Source: Adiantum capillus-veneris (taxonomy: Eukaryota; Streptophyta; Polypodiopsida; Polypodiales; Pteridaceae). Taken from it: DNA of 64,000 bases. Both the position numbers and the translations under genes were made by a program. Positions 22,949-32,362 of the stretch are shown in pieces (position 1 is the first letter of the stretch; each line of letters begins with the position of its first letter). A model generated the notes under the pieces. It worked only from the letters and a program-made list of their open reading frames with translations. It made no database searches and had not been told where the DNA came from. The stretch spans positions 29,200,969 to 29,264,968 of the forward strand of contig CM043942.1 in assembly GCA_014529385.2 (NCBI GenBank), given 5' to 3'.

Positions 22949-23132
22949 CTTTACACAATGATTCAAATACTATTCTCAAAGATTACTCGACGAAGGCAGA
23001 TCTCTACATTACCAAACACCATTGGATCCTCACTCTCCCATTTTTTTGGAAAAATGTACTTAACATTTTGTAAACTTTGAACCATAATCAAAACAAAAGT
23101 CAAATTTCGATCCACTGCTTGTAATCAATTTG

Positions 23133-25170
23133 TCAAAAGTACATTTCATAATCTCTTTCTAATCTTGTGCGTGCGGTGATGTGGGGGCTGTTGGTTAAGG
23201 TTGAGGAGAGGTGGTGGCTTGGGGGCTCTAGAGCTGCTTCATGAGTAGGAGAGGTGCTAGGTGGGGGGTTTGGGGGCTCTGGAGCTGCTTGATGAGCAGG
23301 AGAGGTGCTGGGTGGGGGGTTTGAGGGTTCTGGAGCTGTTTCTTCAGGACGAGAGCTGGTGGGAGCTTGGGTTGGGGAGGCATCTGGGGAGATATTGATA
23401 TGTGCTTGTGTTGGTGTGGCAGACACGGGGTATCTTGTCGGCGGAGGCCTAGGCATGGGCCTTGGTGCTGGCGGGATAAAAGCATCACGTGCTCCGTCTG
23501 GATGCATGGTCGCGCAATTGATCAAGTTTTCAATCATTCTGTTTCTAAACAAAGAAACATCAGCCTTTGAATAATCTGCCAAATTTCTTACCTGCGTTAA
23601 GAACATCATGTTTATTAACATAGCTACTAACTTATTAAAATAAAAATCTGTAAACGAGTGTCGAATGCTTACACTTCTACGACTTCCATCAAGCATGACC
23701 CCTAACAAAATTTCTGCATTGAATAAGACCCTCCATCCACAAGAGTAGGCATCGTCTTGCTTAGGGACTTTGCAACTAATAATCGTAAGATTCTCATATA
23801 TCTGCTCTTGCGTTAAAGCTTCAAGAGCAGACACAAGCTTCTGAACAGATCTACGCAAAATACAATTAAATTTCATAAGAGACTTTTAACAAAATTCTAT
23901 GCGATGTCGAACAAAATACAAAACCTCTTACCTACGTACTTCACCATGAAATCCATGGGATGAATTAGCAAGGTAGCACCCATTTCGTTCAAGGTTTAAG
24001 AGAACAAGACTCCAATGAGATCTGTTACAAATAAACATAAGAAAAACATATGTTATCACAATAAATTAGAGTTTAAGATAAAATACTTTCACTATTGAAA
24101 ACATTGCGTACCCTTCATGATAAGCCAGAACAAAAAATTTTGCCGTATCCATGTTCACTGACTAGAACCAGTCAACTACTTCCACTAAAGATGTATCCTC
24201 GGCCGTCAAAACGATCGAGAGGTTCGAGTCAAGGATGGCGACATCATCTTGCATATTCCAAGGCAAATTTGAAACTACAAAACTGTAAAGAAATTTGTGT
24301 CATACAAAATTGAATATATTAAAAGAATTTATTGTGAAAAAAAGAATAGCACGCACCAAAGCAAGCAATTGATGATTGAGTCTGTGAGTTCCCTCGTCCG
24401 GTTCTGTAAAATTGCAATCTCGTGGGAGTGATAAGGAAAATACAGAATGCGTCCCCACACAGGAAGTCCAACATGGAAATAGGAAAACAGCAATGACAAA
24501 TCATCAGCGTTGGCGTTGCTGATGGCATCTGCCATTTGTTCCTCCATCATCTCAAGGAGTAACTAATCCAATCTCTCACTATCGTCTTCTGTTGTGTCCC
24601 GCTCGGCGTTGAGACGGGTGCTTTATCGATGCATTTGTGTAGACACTTCATGAACTTTGACCTTGTCAATAGGTGGTATTCTAAGAATAGTGTCCATCTT
24701 TCGGTCTGAAATACCGGCAGGCGGTATTGTTTTGTCATAGCTAAACCTGAGAAGATGAAGTGTGTTGATATCTCGTGGCATCAATGTTGTCCTATGGGCG
24801 TGGGTCGAGAGAATGTAGCCGTCCTGGAAAGCTCTACAAAAAAATCCTCGACGGCCTCGTGCAAGCACCCCATTGCACTTCGAGACCATCGGAAATTCAG
24901 GTTGTTTTGCTCGCAAATCTCGCGAACAACTCTCTGGAATGGTAGTTTAGGTATTGCCAATGAAATGTGCTTTTGGAGCTTACGAAGTTCGAGTAGAACG
25001 CTCCTATTCTGCTCGTATCTTCTTCTTCGCATTGTTGCGCGTAACTGCGGCATGGTCTTGCCCGGAATCCCATGCGATGTTGACGGTTGCGCTGTAGACG
25101 AGCTAGCCTGGCCCTGCGGAATAGACTGGCCAGAATAAACCTTCCTTGTTTTTTGCTTTGTGCGGGCCAT
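23133..25170 (-). pseudogene. Histone H3-Ulp1 (C48 cysteine protease) fusion gene
   Basis: Minus-strand exons are 25170-24747, 24680-24357, 24282-24112, 24021-23932, 23850 to about 23670, and about 23592-23133. The first four introns are GT-AG and all phase 2. Exon 1 is a histone H3: tail MARTKQKTRK, alpha-N/alpha-1 ELRKLQK, KLPFQRVVREI, then alpha-2, and HAHRTTLMPRDI at the C-terminus. The same frame continues through an acidic linker into a Ulp1-like peptidase with catalytic His in SHWSLVLLN (24015-24017), Asn 17 residues later where Asp is usual, Gln in VPKQDDAYSCG and Cys (23739-23741). A Pro-rich repeated tail (PEPPNPPPST) ends the protein. Lesions are a 1-base loss near 24829, a TAA at 24623-24625, a TAG about 60 bp further on and a TAG at 24162-24164. 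Intron 5 is only approximate. Confidence 0.82.
24735..25170 (-). other. Histone H3 domain (H3-like, tail to alpha-3)
   Basis: The domain aligns along the whole of H3. ARTKQ (Lys4 context) is retained, but the Lys9-Ser10 and Lys27 contexts are not. The tail is about ten residues longer than usual and rich in Ser and Gln. RRRRYEQNR stands at the start of the fold. Loop 1 between alpha-1 and alpha-2 has the canonical H3 length rather than the extended loop typical of CENH3. One base is missing in an A-run (24828-24830), shifting the frame just before the HAHRTTLMPRDI segment. The domain would be expected to bind H4 or DNA, but that is untested. Confidence 0.88.
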
Positions 25171-25174
25171 GACC

Positions 25175-25450
25175 TGAACGAGGAGAATGCGAGAAAATAT
25201 GGAAATCTGGACCTGGGTAAAAAGGCAGAGTGACTAGAGACACTTCGGAAAAAACGGTGAGAAAAAAACGGGGGGGGGGAGGGGGGGGTGTTTATATTAG
25301 CGGAATAAGTATAATGAGAAGAGGCGGCTGCATTAATCATGACATCGCGAGGTATGACGGGAAGCGTGCGAGCATAATGATTACGCGCCACGTGGCACAT
25401 CGGGACAAAAGCGCCCCAACAGGTTGCCCTAGCAACAATGGTATGTCGCA
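25175..25450. promoter_or_regulatory. Probable H3-Ulp1 promoter region
   Basis: On the minus strand a TATAAA box (25291-25296) lies about 120 bp upstream of the H3 start codon. A G-run block (GGGGGGGGGA, 25271-25288) separates them. No other gene starts here. The assignment rests on position and the TATA match only. Confidence 0.4.
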
Positions 25451-25884
25451 GCACAACGCGAGGAGGCGGACCAGTATACTCTGCACTGGTCGTATCGCGT
25501 TATGACGCGACAACTGGCTGTCGCGCGAGAACGCGATAGCGTTGCTTTTGTAGAGCAGTGGCACCCATTTCGCGTTGTGGCGCAACCGGTCCACGGCGGC
25601 TGACACGTGGCGTAATCATCACGATGACTACATGATACACGCGTGGCGCGACAAAAAAGGCGTTGTGGCACAACGCGAGGAGGCGGACCGCAATCGTCTT
25701 GACTGGCCGTATCGCGTTATGATGCGACAACAAGTTGTCGCGCCAAAACGCGATAGCGGTGCTTTTTTGTGTGGCGGCACCATTTTCGCGTTGTGGTGCG
25801 ACCGTTCCACGACGGCTGACACGTGGCGTAATCATCACGGCGACTGCATGATGCACATCGGCCCCATGATGTACGTCAATCGAT
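25451..25884. repeat. GC-rich tandem repeat, 217-bp period, in a divergent intergenic region
   Basis: GCACAACGCGAGGAGGCGGA occurs at 25451 and 25668, and the following 190 bp repeat in the same order, including CTGACACGTGGCGTAATCAT. Each unit contains a large near-palindrome. In the second unit TATCGCGTT...AACGCGATA (25710-25755) surrounds GCGACAAC/GTTGTCGC arms. The block is far richer in CpG than its surroundings and lies between the divergent H3-Ulp1 and gene C. It may be a bidirectional control region or a binding array for an element-encoded protein. Confidence 0.75.
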
Positions 25885-25907
25885 GTCATCATTGTCCTCG
25901 GGAGTCC

Positions 25908-25916
25908 TATAAATAT
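25908..25916 (+). promoter_or_regulatory. TATA box for transposon gene C
   Basis: TATAAATAT lies about 70 bp upstream of the ATG at 25981, just after the GC-rich repeats. Position and sequence fit a plant core promoter. Confidence 0.5.
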
Positions 25917-25980
25917 GACTTGCTCCCCCTTTGTTTGGATGTTGTGCTCTCTCGTCTATCTTCGCTTTTGAATTTCCGTA

Positions 25981-27076
25981 ATGGACCCCTTCAATGTTGA
26001 AGCAGAGGAGGAAGTGCCTTGCTCTGAGGATGCCCCCAAGACAAACTATCTCATTTTCTATACCGCATTGGGCTTCAGCAGCGCGAGACAGAGATCAGGC
26101 CGATGTTCAATCTAGATTTTTCTTTGCATGAGTGGATTGTCTCCGTGCAACATTACCTATCAGGTTTTGAGCAGACCTACCAGCAACAAACGTCTGGTGG
26201 CATTGTCGAGATACAAGGAGTTCGTTTTGTTCACATGAAGGATATCAATTCGGACTCCTCCAAGAAACACATATTTTCTAGGAGTTGCCTTAAGCTGCCA
26301 GTGCACTTGCGGATAACAGACCACAAGTGTACACTTCATAACCGCAAGTGTCGAGTGGCTGACTATTATGCAGGTTTTCTTTTATATTTGCATTTAATTT
26401 TGGATGAGCATGCTGATGCTGCAGAGGCCTCGCTAGAGGATCAGACTGGGGAGGGTCAAGAGCCCAAGTCTCGGGGAAGCCTTGCTTTTCAGTTTTCAGA
26501 GGGAGTGCAGCTTCCGGAGGGTGCTTTGACTACTAGTGTTCTACCTACCATACCTATTGGTGATTTGCAGTATGTCTTACTTAACGACATTATGGAGCTT
26601 TTTGACCTTCGAGAGGACTATTGCCTTGCCATTGTGGCACAAAATCTCGAAGAGGATGATGCTGTCATTGACCCTGAGCATGACAAGTATTCTGTTATAG
26701 ATGCCCATGTAAATGACGATGAGTTCGTTGACCCCGCAAGTGCACTTGTGATGATTTGCAATGATGTTGATAGGTATGAGCGCACACTTCCAACAGAAAA
26801 GGAGTTCATGGAAGTGCAAAAAAAGCTAGGGATTGAAGAAATGGGTAAGGCAACCACTTCTTCATCATCTTTGGCCTCAACCTCCAATGCGCCCACTAGA
26901 GGTCAGGGCGGCATCAACCTATGGAATGAGGACTTACTTGAGGAAGATGAAAACCATAAGGTAATCTTTTTTTATTTTCCTTACCTTTTTGGTTTCTACT
27001 CATCTCATTTCATAACTTTAATTTGTTGTAGTTGGTGGTCTATGATGATACCTTCATTCCTCGCCCTCGTGGATGA
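25981..27076 (+). pseudogene. Transposon gene C, acidic protein of unknown function
   Basis: Translation from the ATG at 25981 gives an acidic N-terminus. A single-base change in a C-run near 26031-26035 shifts it into the long frame that continues to 26960. A GT-AG intron (26961-27031, phase 0) joins to a short exon ending at TGA 27074-27076 (LVVYDDTFIPRPRG). The protein is about 330 residues with Asp/Glu-rich stretches (NLEEDDAVIDPEHD) and a Ser/Thr-rich linker before the end. I do not recognise a family. It diverges from H3-Ulp1 across the repeated control region. Confidence 0.55.
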
Positions 27077-27516
27077 GGCATGGAAGATTTAGGGAAGAAT
27101 TCCTCTCTCGGCCAATACTTAAAGAATCTTAAGTATCTGAGTTTTTTGGTCTTCCATTCGCCCTTCTCCAATGACAACGCGGAGCTACCCTTGATGACGT
27201 TGAAGACACTTTCAAGATATTTAGGAGGGGCCGTTATCAGGTGGAACGCAGATAAAATAATGCTTTTAGAAAAAAAGGCCGCATTGTATATGTTTGGCCA
27301 AGGCCAGGAATGTATGGTTTGCGTAGTCGCTATTTTTTGACCCAAGCAGCATATGGTTTGGCATGCGGAATCACTGACCCTGCGCAATTACTAGAGTATG
27401 ACAAGCATGCTATGTTTCGCAATAAACAACCAATTGCGTATCTGTCTACTAAAGAAATGTCTCTTGTGGCTGTGGAGGTGGAGACAAATGTACTGTCGAC
27501 AAACGAACCTACATGA
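27077..27516 (+). pseudogene. Possible downstream exon remnants of gene C
   Basis: Two overlapping frames look protein-like. One includes DDVEDTFKIFRRGRY, then GRIVYVWPRPGMYGLRSRYF, and ends with ACGITDPAQLLEYDK at 27516. The other is 27080-27340. Stops interrupt both. They may be further exons of gene C or a separate small gene. I cannot decide from sequence alone. Confidence 0.3.
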
Positions 27517-27764
27517 CTAGGTTGCAAAAGACCAAGGCAAGAAGAAGACGATAACACACAGCAAGCAAAAAGGCCAGAATATTTTGTAACTTTTCCTGAC
27601 GAAGATGAAGAATAGAGAAGCTCCAATGTATATTGTCAATGCCAAAAAATAGTACATTTTCTATCAAAACAATGAGTACATTATGTTTCTCACTTTTGTG
27701 ACTGGTTGTCTTCTCTTGGCACAAAAAATTATATTGTGTTACAATGCGCTATCTCTAGGAAGTC

Positions 27765-30577
27765 TCAAACAAATTGGGTCGGAGTTGTCCAAGTTTTTCC
27801 AGTGCGTTCTTTTTTAAGTCGCCACTCTGCATGTCGCGATGCCACAGAAGATGCCTCCCATATTTCCTTCTTACGTCGTTTGCTTGATAATCTCATTGCT
27901 TGGCCAATTTGACTGTCTTTGACACATTCCTTTCGGTCTGTTCTATGCATAAGTTTTCGATAAGTCCATTGATGTAGTTCCTCCAAACTGTTGGCTTTGT
28001 TTGCACCACCTCCGTGACAAGTGTGGCTGAAATAGCCAGTACGGGCTTGGTAGTGAGTTTTCTCCATACCTTGTGTAGACCATATAGCCAAGCTACCATA
28101 CTGCCTAGCAAACCAAGGCATGTGGTTGCATATGATATGCTGCAAAAAAAAACCAGCCTATTATTTATATGTAAATATATAATCACAATTTTATCAAATA
28201 AATTAATATACCATGTAATGAGTTATGTGTTGATTTATCCATGCAGCTATGAAAGACCTGTGGAAGGTCTCCAGAGCGTCTTGAAACAATGTATAGTCAG
28301 TATCTCTCCAAGTATTGAGCTCACAAAACTTGAATATGGAATCCAAACTTTTCCACACGTTCGCTTTGCGAGTCCTTGCTGCACCATTGTCTGCGTGGTC
28401 AACCACTGCATTGTGCAGGTTTCTCCACCGGTTGTATCTCAATGTCAACCTTTCCTGAGCACTTTGGCTTTTGCGTTGTTTGCCACTTGTTGGCATCGAC
28501 AAGAAGAGACGGGCTTTCACACCGCCAATAGACAACTTCTTTGGCACATCTCGACCATTCTTAGACCTCTTCTCGTCCTGCTCTATTTTCACATGTCCTC
28601 CATGCAAGCCCATATCTGAGAAAACTGTTTCCAATGATAATATAGCCCTTTGTTTTGCTGATGCTGGCCAAGTGGTCCAAGCAAAACAAATGTACAGAAA
28701 CATAAGTTTCTCAATGATTTTGCAGAGTGCATGCATCGTGCAAATATGTACTCTGGATAGTGGAATATCCAACACTGGGCGGAAGTTAAGGTCCTGCAAG
28801 TGCCTGTCCGGTGCTCTCCTCCAATTTCTTTTGTCAAGACCAATGACTCCTCCCATGCAATACAAACAAGGGCTTTTACTTATTGCTCCTTTTGAGATGT
28901 TGTACATACACTTTAGGGTTTTGAGATCTCCAGCCATATGCCACTCTACTGTGTATGAACCCATGCCTAATACATCGAGTGTCTTTCCATTTCTCTGTTC
29001 GCTTATGACTTCAGGAATACTTGTTTGATGGAAAACCCAGTTAAGAATATCGAAATTCTTTGCAGGCACGTGAAATGGGAAAACCAAACCAATCAAATGA
29101 AACATGTCTAATCATTTTTTAAAGCAAGCAACTTGTTGATATCAAACCTTGAATGTGGCTAATAAGAAAATATTGTTTTCGGATTGCACGCTAAAGTTTC
29201 TAGGGTCGTCTGAAGCAATGCTTTCATCTAATGCTCTATTCATAAGTGTTATTGTGACACGCTCAACCTTTGTCTCTTTCACTAGCTCGCACTCATCCAG
29301 TTTAAGCACAAACTTCGAGACTCCATTGCATTCCTCTTGAGAAACCTTGAACAATTGAACAATATATGTCTGCAAAGCTACTAAATCATAAAATATATTA
29401 TTGTATTTGTCATAGACCACTTCCTCTGCTGATGGCGATATGTACATTGCTTCAATGTGAAAAGGAGTGCCCAATGTCCGAAGCACTTCCTGGTTGACCT
29501 CTAGTCTTGTCTTTCGAATGGAGAAAGGATTTGGCAGCAACGTGTGCTTGAGATTGAACTTCTTACTTTGTTGCTGCATAGTTTTGTAAACAGAAAATTA
29601 AGCAAATGGACTATTTCCAAGTTTTCAAATGCTACACATATCCAATGTACCTAAAAATTGCAGACATTTGATTTGACAGGTGAAGACAAATGATTCAAAC
29701 ACCAGACATACGTAAAAATTGAAGAATAACCTTTGTTGGATATTCCGGCTTCATCCAGAATTGACTGAACATCACGTTTTTGGAGTTGATTCTGTTTCAA
29801 AAGAGTGTCAAGTTGCTTAGCAACAATCTTACAGTAGCGCTTATCATCCAAAAGTCCGGCGACATCTTTGCGTTTTAGTATGAGACCATAAGGAATTGAA
29901 GAAGTTGGTGTGTTGCTGTCAATATTTGACTGAGGATGTAACAACGATCTAAGCATAAATATGAAAAGTAAGATATAAAACTACAAATGTAAAGATGAAT
30001 TAAACTTTCTTGAATGATAATCTTACTTGATTGCTTTAACCCTCTTCTTCAAACCCCCAGAACTAACCTTCAGTTGTTCAATGTCTCGTAAGCGTCGTTC
30101 TCTTAACCGAGGACCCAAGACAGTATTTTTTTCTCTGAGATCCTGCGTGAGCTGCGTGATGCTTTCGTCCTTGCCTTTCCATTGTTGAGCGCACTCTGTC
30201 ACAGTTTGCTTCAAGCAAAAGTTTTCTTTGTGTGCAAGGTCTCTCTCAAGCTTAAGAATATCACTTTTGGCCGCTAAATGCTTGGTGTAGCCATATAAAC
30301 CAGAATAACCGTCTCCTACATAGTTCAACAATGACGTTATGTTTCTGAACGGTGGAGTTAAGTTGGTGATAGGATGCTCAGGATATATCCTGCCATCCAC
30401 CCAAAGATCGATGCTTTTTTTACCTTGAAATATGAAGTTCTCTTTTGAAGCTTTGGAAAGGATGCCTCGCTTATTCTTCTTGTGGAGGGACTCGTATTCT
30501 CTGGACAGTTCGATATGCATATGATACACATCGTTTTGACTCCTTGTCTGAGTTCTATGTGAAGATGATAATGACAT
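27765..30577 (-). pseudogene. Multi-exon transposase-like gene of the 9.7-kb transposon
   Basis: Five minus-strand coding blocks read in order: 30577-30027 (coiled-coil, basic), 29948-29712, about 29573-29148, 29105-28214 and 28143-27765. GT-AG signals flank most of them (GTAAG at 30026; AG at 29949; GTTTG at 29147; GTATA at 28213). Candidate catalytic residues are an Asp in FVLKLDECEL (block 3), an Asp in WHMAGDLKTLK (block 4), followed by the zinc-type pair CLYC, and a Glu in STQGMEKTHYQAR (block 5). This fits an RNase H-fold transposase with three acidic residues, but the superfamily is unassigned. The junction between blocks 3 and 4 does not keep frame as read, so splicing or decay there is unresolved. 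Confidence 0.6.
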
Positions 30578-30889
30578 TGAGATGACTTGGTGAATGAGAA
30601 AGCTCAAAATAGAGGAGAGCGCAAGAGTGAAGCAAATGGAAGAGAGCTCAAAGGAGGAGACTGTGCGCAGGCGAAAAGCAAGATAGACGCAAAAATGAGA
30701 AGAAGAATAACATTCAATGCAGCTCGTTGAGCGCCAAATCTTAGTTTTGAAAAATCCAAAAGATTGAGACAATCGGCGTTCAATTCGGAGCCGTCATATG
30801 TTATCATTGTCTGAACACTTTTTGAGAGTTTTAATAAACGTACCCCTCAAATCTGATATCCGATTTTTTTGAAAGTGAATATCAAAAAT

Positions 30890-30969
30890 GAAATTAAGGA
30901 CTTTTTATTATCTCTCTCTAAGCTGACCTGGCATTTCTTACAAGGCCCATTTTTGAGTCCAAACTTTTC
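30890..30969 (-). repeat. Right terminal inverted repeat of the 9.7-kb transposon
   Basis: Read on the minus strand, it begins with the same 20 bases as the left end and contains the TTAGAGAGAGA block about 20 bp later than on the left. The spacing difference means the inverted repeat is interrupted by a small indel. Confidence 0.85.
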
Positions 30970-31290
30970 ATAATGTCACCCCTACCCACCCCCCTACTCG
31001 CTCCTTGCTATCCCCTCTCCCCCCCCCCCACCCCCTGCCTCCCACTCGCCCCTCTCCACCTCTCCCTTACCTCGCCCCTACCCACCCCCTCTCTCCTCCT
31101 TGCCCCTACCCACCCTTGCCCCTATCTAGCCCCCCTCGCCCCCACCCACCCTCCCCCCCCCCTCTCACCGCTATCTAGCCCCCCTCCCCCCTATCTAGCC
31201 TAACCTCCCCGCCCTACCCACCCCCTCCCCTCGCCCCTCTCTAGAACCCTCTCGGCCCTATCCCCCACCCCTCCCCTACCTACTCCTTCC
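30970..31290. repeat. C-rich CCCCTACCCACC-like tract
   Basis: An irregular array of CCCCTACC, CCCCTCGCC and CTATCTAGCC words. The same composition precedes the DNA transposon at 21160-21247. The transposon therefore inserted within this tract, which belongs to Gypsy A. Confidence 0.8.
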
Positions 31291-31595
31291 CCTCTAACGA
31301 ATTGCAACTAATTGAAAATTCCTCCACTTCGGGTGCTTTGTGGGATTTGTGACTCTTGGCATTCTGTTTCTACTTTCTGATCAGCTAATTCATTGAGCTG
31401 GGGTCATTACGTCTTCAGCATATATTGCAAATATTAGCATTCCTTCATTGGTACTTCTTCAAGGGAACTCAAAATCTTCTCCAAACTTCACTCCTTCAGT
31501 CCAAAGTATACTGCATTTTTCTAGTGTTTCATTGTTCTCTCTAGTTTCACTGTTCTGTCTCACCGGGATGGTGAGTGGTCTTATGGCAGGCAACC
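31291..31595 (+). other. Gypsy A 3' untranslated region
   Basis: There is no coding frame. The region leads into the 3' LTR. A short purine-rich stretch (GGGATGGTGAG, 31565-31575) is the only polypurine-tract candidate and lies some 20 bp from the LTR, so it is doubtful. Confidence 0.4.
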
Positions 31596-32180
31596 TATAG
31601 CAAGGCTACAGTGTCACTGGCATGAGACAAGTAGTTAGTTGCATTTGGGCTTGAGTTCACACTGGGTGGACTCTCGACTGGGCAATGACACGTGGCAAGT
31701 GTTACGAATGGTGGTCCACTGTACACTGTGCCAGATCACCACCACCTTAATTTTAGGAGATAGGCTTAGTTGGATTGGGATATTTGCTAGATGTTGGTTG
31801 CTCTTTGGAGATATATATGAGTGGTTGGTTCCAGTCCTAGGTACGCAACACCATCTACTTTTGTGTGGTGAGTCATTTAGAGTCTCTTATCAGAGTTGTA
31901 CATAGCATGTCTGCACCATCCCTGCACAGTTGAGCCTCAACACCCCCACTGTACCTATGAGATCTGGGCTGCAGACAGCCGAGTGCGCTCCCATGCTAGA
32001 GCCTGTATTGGTTTCTTTGAGTTTGTCGATGTTCATGTTGTTCATGATCTGCTGAGTCATACTGTTGATCTTGCTCTGTTGTTCTTTGTCTTCTGTGTTT
32101 TCATTCTGTGGAGTGAGATATCACGCACATGCACTGAGGAGCACCCACTACAAAGGGCACGACACATTATCTCCGCTACA
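31596..32180 (+). repeat. Gypsy A 3' LTR
   Basis: The 585-bp copy of the LTR begins TATAGCAAGG and ends GCTACA. Differences from the 5' LTR are scattered substitutions and small indels, indicating an old insertion. Confidence 0.88.
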
Positions 32181-32362
32181 ATGCTTGTCATACTCATCAG
32201 CCCAATCACTCAAGTTCATCTCCATTATGCACCCAAACAACTTTGCTATAAAAGACCCAATCATTATAGTCTGGTAGTTGTCTATATTCTTTACATCCCC
32301 TCCTTTATGCAAAGGCTTCACCCAATCAATACTCCAATCATAAGGCATACCATGTTGAAGTG
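32181..32362 (-). pseudogene. LINE copy 3, continuation beyond Gypsy A (RT fragment)
   Basis: The minus strand reads MPYDWSIDWVKPLHKGGDVK and continues through LFGCIMEMNLSDWADE. It matches LINE copy 1 at about 4077-4255, precisely the part upstream of that preserved at 14375. The match breaks at 32362, where a TGTTAG sequence starts. Gypsy B may have inserted there, or the LINE is 5'-truncated. Confidence 0.88.

Larger units (their letters stand above)
21251..30969. mobile_element. 9.7-kb DNA transposon carrying a histone H3-Ulp1 fusion gene
   Basis: The ends are inverted copies of GAAAAGTTTGGACTCAAAAA (21251-21270 and 30950-30969). About 30 bp further in, both share a second inverted block GC(G)TTAGAGAGAGA. 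The element sits inside a C-rich tract of Gypsy A. A TA dinucleotide on both sides is the best guess for a target duplication, but this is unsure. Four genes lie inside: gene A (plus, 21452-22948), H3-Ulp1 (minus, 25170-23133), gene C (plus, from 25981) and a transposase-like gene (minus, 30577-27765). GT-AG introns are still readable and each gene has only one or a few lesions. The superfamily is not assigned. Confidence 0.82.
14376..32180 (+). mobile_element. Gypsy A, LTR retrotransposon with two nested insertions
   Basis: The two LTRs (14376-14958 and 31596-32180) are about 585 bp, begin TATAG and end CTACA, and are close relatives. They are bounded by ACGCT (14371-14375) and ATGCT (32181-32185). 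These look like a 5-bp target duplication with one C-to-T change, and they split a LINE. Internal content is a gag with four zinc knuckles and an aspartic protease. No reverse transcriptase or integrase is present, so it resembles non-autonomous TR-GAG elements. Removing Copia A and the 9.7-kb DNA transposon leaves about 5.3 kb. Confidence 0.85.

Noticed and set aside
23133-25170. Host histone H3 gene
   Set aside because: It lies inside a TIR element, has introns and a Ulp1 continuation, lacks ARKS motifs and recurs with the same partner. A captured, transposon-borne gene fits better.
24735-25170. CENH3 (centromeric H3)
   Set aside because: Loop 1 is not extended and the tail begins ARTKQ. 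No CENH3-specific feature is visible.
27765-30577. Firm assignment of the transposase to the KDZ or another named superfamily
   Set aside because: Some wording is reminiscent, but I cannot align the catalytic core reliably by eye.
30604-30807. Signal-peptide-like hydrophobic N-terminus of the transposase gene
   Set aside because: The upstream frame is open, but the ATG at 30577 gives a sensible basic, coiled-coil start. The hydrophobic part is likely leader sequence.
21251-30969. EnSpm/CACTA classification of the large transposon
   Set aside because: The TIR starts GAAAAG rather than CACTA/CACTG, and no 3-bp duplication is evident.
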